Origin: Leptolyngbya sp. DLM2.Bin15
GTDB taxonomy: Bacteria > Cyanobacteriota > Cyanobacteriia > RECH01
Reading direction: 5' to 3'
Length of the DNA: 40,424 bases
Assembly: GCA_007694125.1 (NCBI GenBank)
Contig: RECH01000230.1
Span: forward strand, 1-40,424
The notes below the pieces were generated by a model that saw only the letters and a program-made list of their open reading frames with translations, did not search any database and was not told the origin of the DNA. This document shows, in pieces, positions 38,677 to 40,424 of this stretch. The position numbers and the translations under genes were made by a program. Every line of letters begins with the position of its first letter. The stretch's first letter is position 1.

Positions 38677-39159
38677 ATGCTGATAGCTGAGTACATGACC
38701 AAAGCACTGGCTACCTGGTTGGTTGGTTTCTTTCCTTACGCTGAGGTCTATGTCGCAGTTGCAGCAGGAATGGCCATGCAACTGGATGTGGTGTCATCGG
38801 TGGTTTGGGGAGTGTTTGGTAACTTTACGCCTGTTCCTTTGATGCTGTGGAGCTACGGTCGATTGATGGGTATTCCTCGATTACGCGCCTGGTTATTGCG
38901 GATGGAAATACGCGCCTGGTTATTGCGGATAGAAAAACGGGGTGGACAAAGCGCAAAACGCGCTTTTGATCGCTATGGCATCTGGTTTCTGATTCTGATG
39001 ACTCCAATTCTTGGCAGTTGGACGATCGCCGTTGTGACTCCAATCATCGGTATCCATCCCAGACGAATACTCCTCTTTTCATTCATTAGCATCACGCTCT
39101 ATGGCGTGCTTACGGCGGCAGCGATCGCCTCTGGTGTCAGTTGGGTTACACACCGTTAG
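38677..39159 (+). CDS. Small multidrug-export-type membrane protein (COG2426-like)
   Basis: The protein is 160 residues from ATG 38677; an in-frame ATG at 38626 would add 17. Helices are AEYMTKALATWLVGFFPYAEVYVAVAAGMAM, VVWGVFGNFTPVPLMLW, YGIWFLILMTPILGSWTIAVVTPIIG and ILLFSFISITLYGVLTAAAIA. The E--V-VA-G and GN--PVP patterns fit the small multidrug export family PF06695. The cytoplasmic loop carries a tandem 27-bp duplication (RAWLLRMEI/RAWLLRIEK). It is probably an efflux or membrane-stress protein under the TetR regulator. Confidence 0.75.
   Translation: MLIAEYMTKALATWLVGFFPYAEVYVAVAAGMAMQLDVVSSVVWGVFGNFTPVPLMLWSYGRLMGIPRLRAWLLRMEIRAWLLRIEKRGGQSAKRAFDRYGIWFLILMTPILGSWTIAVVTPIIGIHPRRILLFSFISITLYGVLTAAAIASGVSWVTHR
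38883..38936 (+). repeat. In-frame 27-bp tandem duplication
   Basis: ACGCGCCTGGTTATTGCGGA-type units at 38883-38909 and 38910-38936 differ at only a few bases near their ends. They encode nine residues each inside the cytoplasmic loop of the membrane protein. Confidence 0.85.
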
Positions 39160-39245
39160 CGCCAACTCCAACATTCGATTCCTAAACTATCTGATCTACA
39201 ACGTCTTCTCTCCACGCCAACTCAAACAGTACTCAAGTTATTTAT

Positions 39246-40064
39246 ATGCACATTCATCACCTCAATTGTGGTACCAATTGCCCGCTGGGTGGACGGCTAA
39301 TTGACGGCATTAGCAAAGGTCTAACGGCAAAGCTGGTATGCCATTGCCTACTGATTGAATCAGCGGAGGGGCTGGTGCTAGTTGACACTGGACTTGGCAC
39401 CGAGGATGTACAACGCCCTGTTCCCCGGCTCAGCGCTACCTTTCTACTCATGAACAACTTCCAACTCCGGCCCCAGGAAACGGCCCTTGCTCAGCTGAAG
39501 TCTGCCGGATATAACCCCAACGATGTGCGCCATATTGTCCTGACACATCTAGATTTTGACCATGCAGGCGGCGTTAGTGATTTTCCCCATGCCACGGTGC
39601 ATGTGATGGCCGACGAGCTACGGGCAGCAAAAGAGCGTCAAGGATTTTGGGGGGTTCGGAGGTATCGACCTGTGCAGTGGAGTCGTGTCGCTAAGTGGCA
39701 ACTTTACGAACCTCAAGGCGAAACCTGGAACGGCTTTCAGGCTGTGAAGCAGCTTGAGGGTCTGCCATCTGATATTCTTTTGATTTCGCTGATAGGACAC
39801 TCTAGAGGTCATGCAGGTATCGCCATTCGGCAAGCTGACGGTTGGCTGCTCCATGCAGGCGATGCCTATGTGCATCACTCCGAACTCCAGTACGACTCGA
39901 TTTATCCAGGGATCGTTGAATATCAGGGACTACTGGATGTAGACAGGAAAGCGCGTATTCAAAATCAGACCCGACTTAGGGAATTAGCCAATAACCCCGC
40001 AGCCAAGGTTCACGTTTTTTGCTCTCATGATCCCCTTGAGTTAGCCCAACTGAGCAACGCCTAA
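39246..40064 (+). CDS. MBL-fold metallo-hydrolase, lactonase-like
   Basis: The 272-residue product starts MHIHHLNCGTNCPLGGRLIDG. The metal site is HIVLTHLDFDHAGG, so HxHxDH has Asp at the second His. Further ligands are in GHSRGHAG (His), HAGDAYVHH (Asp) and FCSHDPLE (His). The HLNCGTxCPxGGRL opening and RPxQW region place it with lactonase-like MBL hydrolases of the COG0491 type. Acyl-homoserine-lactone cleavage is possible but unproven. It lies 86 bp after the membrane protein and may share its transcript and TetR control. Confidence 0.82.
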   Translation: MHIHHLNCGTNCPLGGRLIDGISKGLTAKLVCHCLLIESAEGLVLVDTGLGTEDVQRPVPRLSATFLLMNNFQLRPQETALAQLKSAGYNPNDVRHIVLTHLDFDHAGGVSDFPHATVHVMADELRAAKERQGFWGVRRYRPVQWSRVAKWQLYEPQGETWNGFQAVKQLEGLPSDILLISLIGHSRGHAGIAIRQADGWLLHAGDAYVHHSELQYDSIYPGIVEYQGLLDVDRKARIQNQTRLRELANNPAAKVHVFCSHDPLELAQLSNA

Positions 40065-40237
40065 TGACAAATCCCCCTGAGGGCGAAATCGTGCTAGGTC
40101 GTGGTTTAAAACTCATCCAAACCCTGATTCTCTCGTACGAAAGATCAAGAGGTTTAGCAGGTTTTAAAACAGAGCCTAGTACCAATTAAAGGTGAAGCTG
40201 CGTCAAACTAGAGAAATCCCTTTTAAGTCTAAAAAAC
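40065..40237. other. Junction between the hydrolase gene and the insertion sequence
   Basis: This 173-bp stretch holds no gene. The left end of the IS should lie here, perhaps near the TA in CCTAGTACCAATTAAAGG (40172-40189). The matching right end is outside the window, so the terminal inverted repeat cannot be proven. Confidence 0.35.
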
Positions 40238-40424
40238 ATGAAAGGATGCCCCTTCCAAATCACGGTGACAGAGAGCTTGGAGCAGCTAGAAAAATTCCTG
40301 CAAAAGGCTTGGATAGTCAGCCAAAAAGAACGCTCAGAAATGCTGGTATGGTTAAAGCAGGGCGTGGTGAATAGCCGAGGAGAGCTAGCGTCCACTGTAA
40401 GCGCCAACCCCTCCACTATCAATT
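40238..40424 (+). mobile_element. IS630-type transposase, N-terminal part (cut by window end)
   Basis: The frame is open from ATG 40238 to the window edge and absent from the ORF track. It reads MKGCPFQITVTESLEQLEKF, then QKERSEMLVWLKQGVVNSRGELASTVSANPSTIN. That matches the N-terminal helix-turn-helix of cyanobacterial IS630 transposases, which typically has a TES-EEL start, KER-Q-LYWLK and an ELA-----R-TV recognition helix. No catalytic DDE residues are visible because the gene runs off the window. It shows that this end of the block is a mobile-element junction. Confidence 0.6.

Overview
This window is chromosomal DNA from a cyanobacterium. The octamer GCGATCGC (HIP1) recurs throughout. Many genes belong to families that are cyanobacterial or cyanobacterial/plastid in distribution: TxlA/HCF164-like thioredoxin, an NblR-type response regulator, GuaB3, DUF3143, DUF1824, DUF3747 plus SLH, and small Cys-rich conserved proteins. 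A filamentous, Leptolyngbya-like lineage is possible, but that is only a guess from gene style. There is no rRNA, CRISPR array or prophage. One tRNA gene (Leu, UAG) is present.

Layout. 1-1.1 kb: the 3' end of a TPR gene, with an in-frame stop before a membrane segment, then an UlaG-like metallo-beta-lactamase-fold protein. 1.5-3 kb: a small basic/acidic protein and a renalase-like FAD oxidoreductase. 3.2-5.6 kb: YaaW-family protein, membrane J-domain protein, DUF3143 and DUF1824 proteins. 5.8-9.1 kb: txlA, a DUF192 lipoprotein, an atypical NblR-like regulator and cdsA. 9.5-13.4 kb: a DUF3747/SLH envelope protein, a Pro/Ala/Glu-rich secreted protein and a CNT nucleoside transporter. 13.5-17.6 kb: three small hairpins with complementary loops, a zinc-ribbon protein, a pentapeptide-repeat protein and a coiled-coil/DMT transporter fusion. 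17.7-23.3 kb: glutaminase, prmA, serA and guaB3.

23.4-27 kb holds the most system-like pair: a Rad50/SbcC-type ATPase without a CxxC zinc hook, directly followed by a PD-(D/E)XK nuclease with a four-cysteine Fe-S pattern. 27.2-30.7 kb: small Cys-rich proteins, a Crp/Fnr regulator, 5-hydroxyisourate hydrolase and two hypotheticals. 30.9-37.8 kb: an ABC-2 permease, a DegT-family protein whose PLP lysine is arginine, tRNA-Leu, a MalK/UgpC-type ATPase with two insertions, a lipoprotein translationally coupled to rsmI, and a PfkB kinase. 37.8-40.4 kb: a HIP1-poor block with a TetR regulator (operator set between its -35 and -10 boxes), a small-multidrug-export-type membrane protein, an MBL-fold hydrolase, and the start of an IS630-type transposase cut by the window end.

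Two dispersed repeat families were found by eye. The first is a 110-bp element present three times, each copy at or just after the stop codon of a gene and bounded by CTAGTA/TACTAG. The second is a roughly 100-bp element present twice in large intergenic gaps. Most genes are housekeeping or conserved cyanobacterial genes. The accessory signal is concentrated in the repeats, the ATPase/nuclease pair and the right-hand block. All assignments come from reading motifs and translations; no database search was run.
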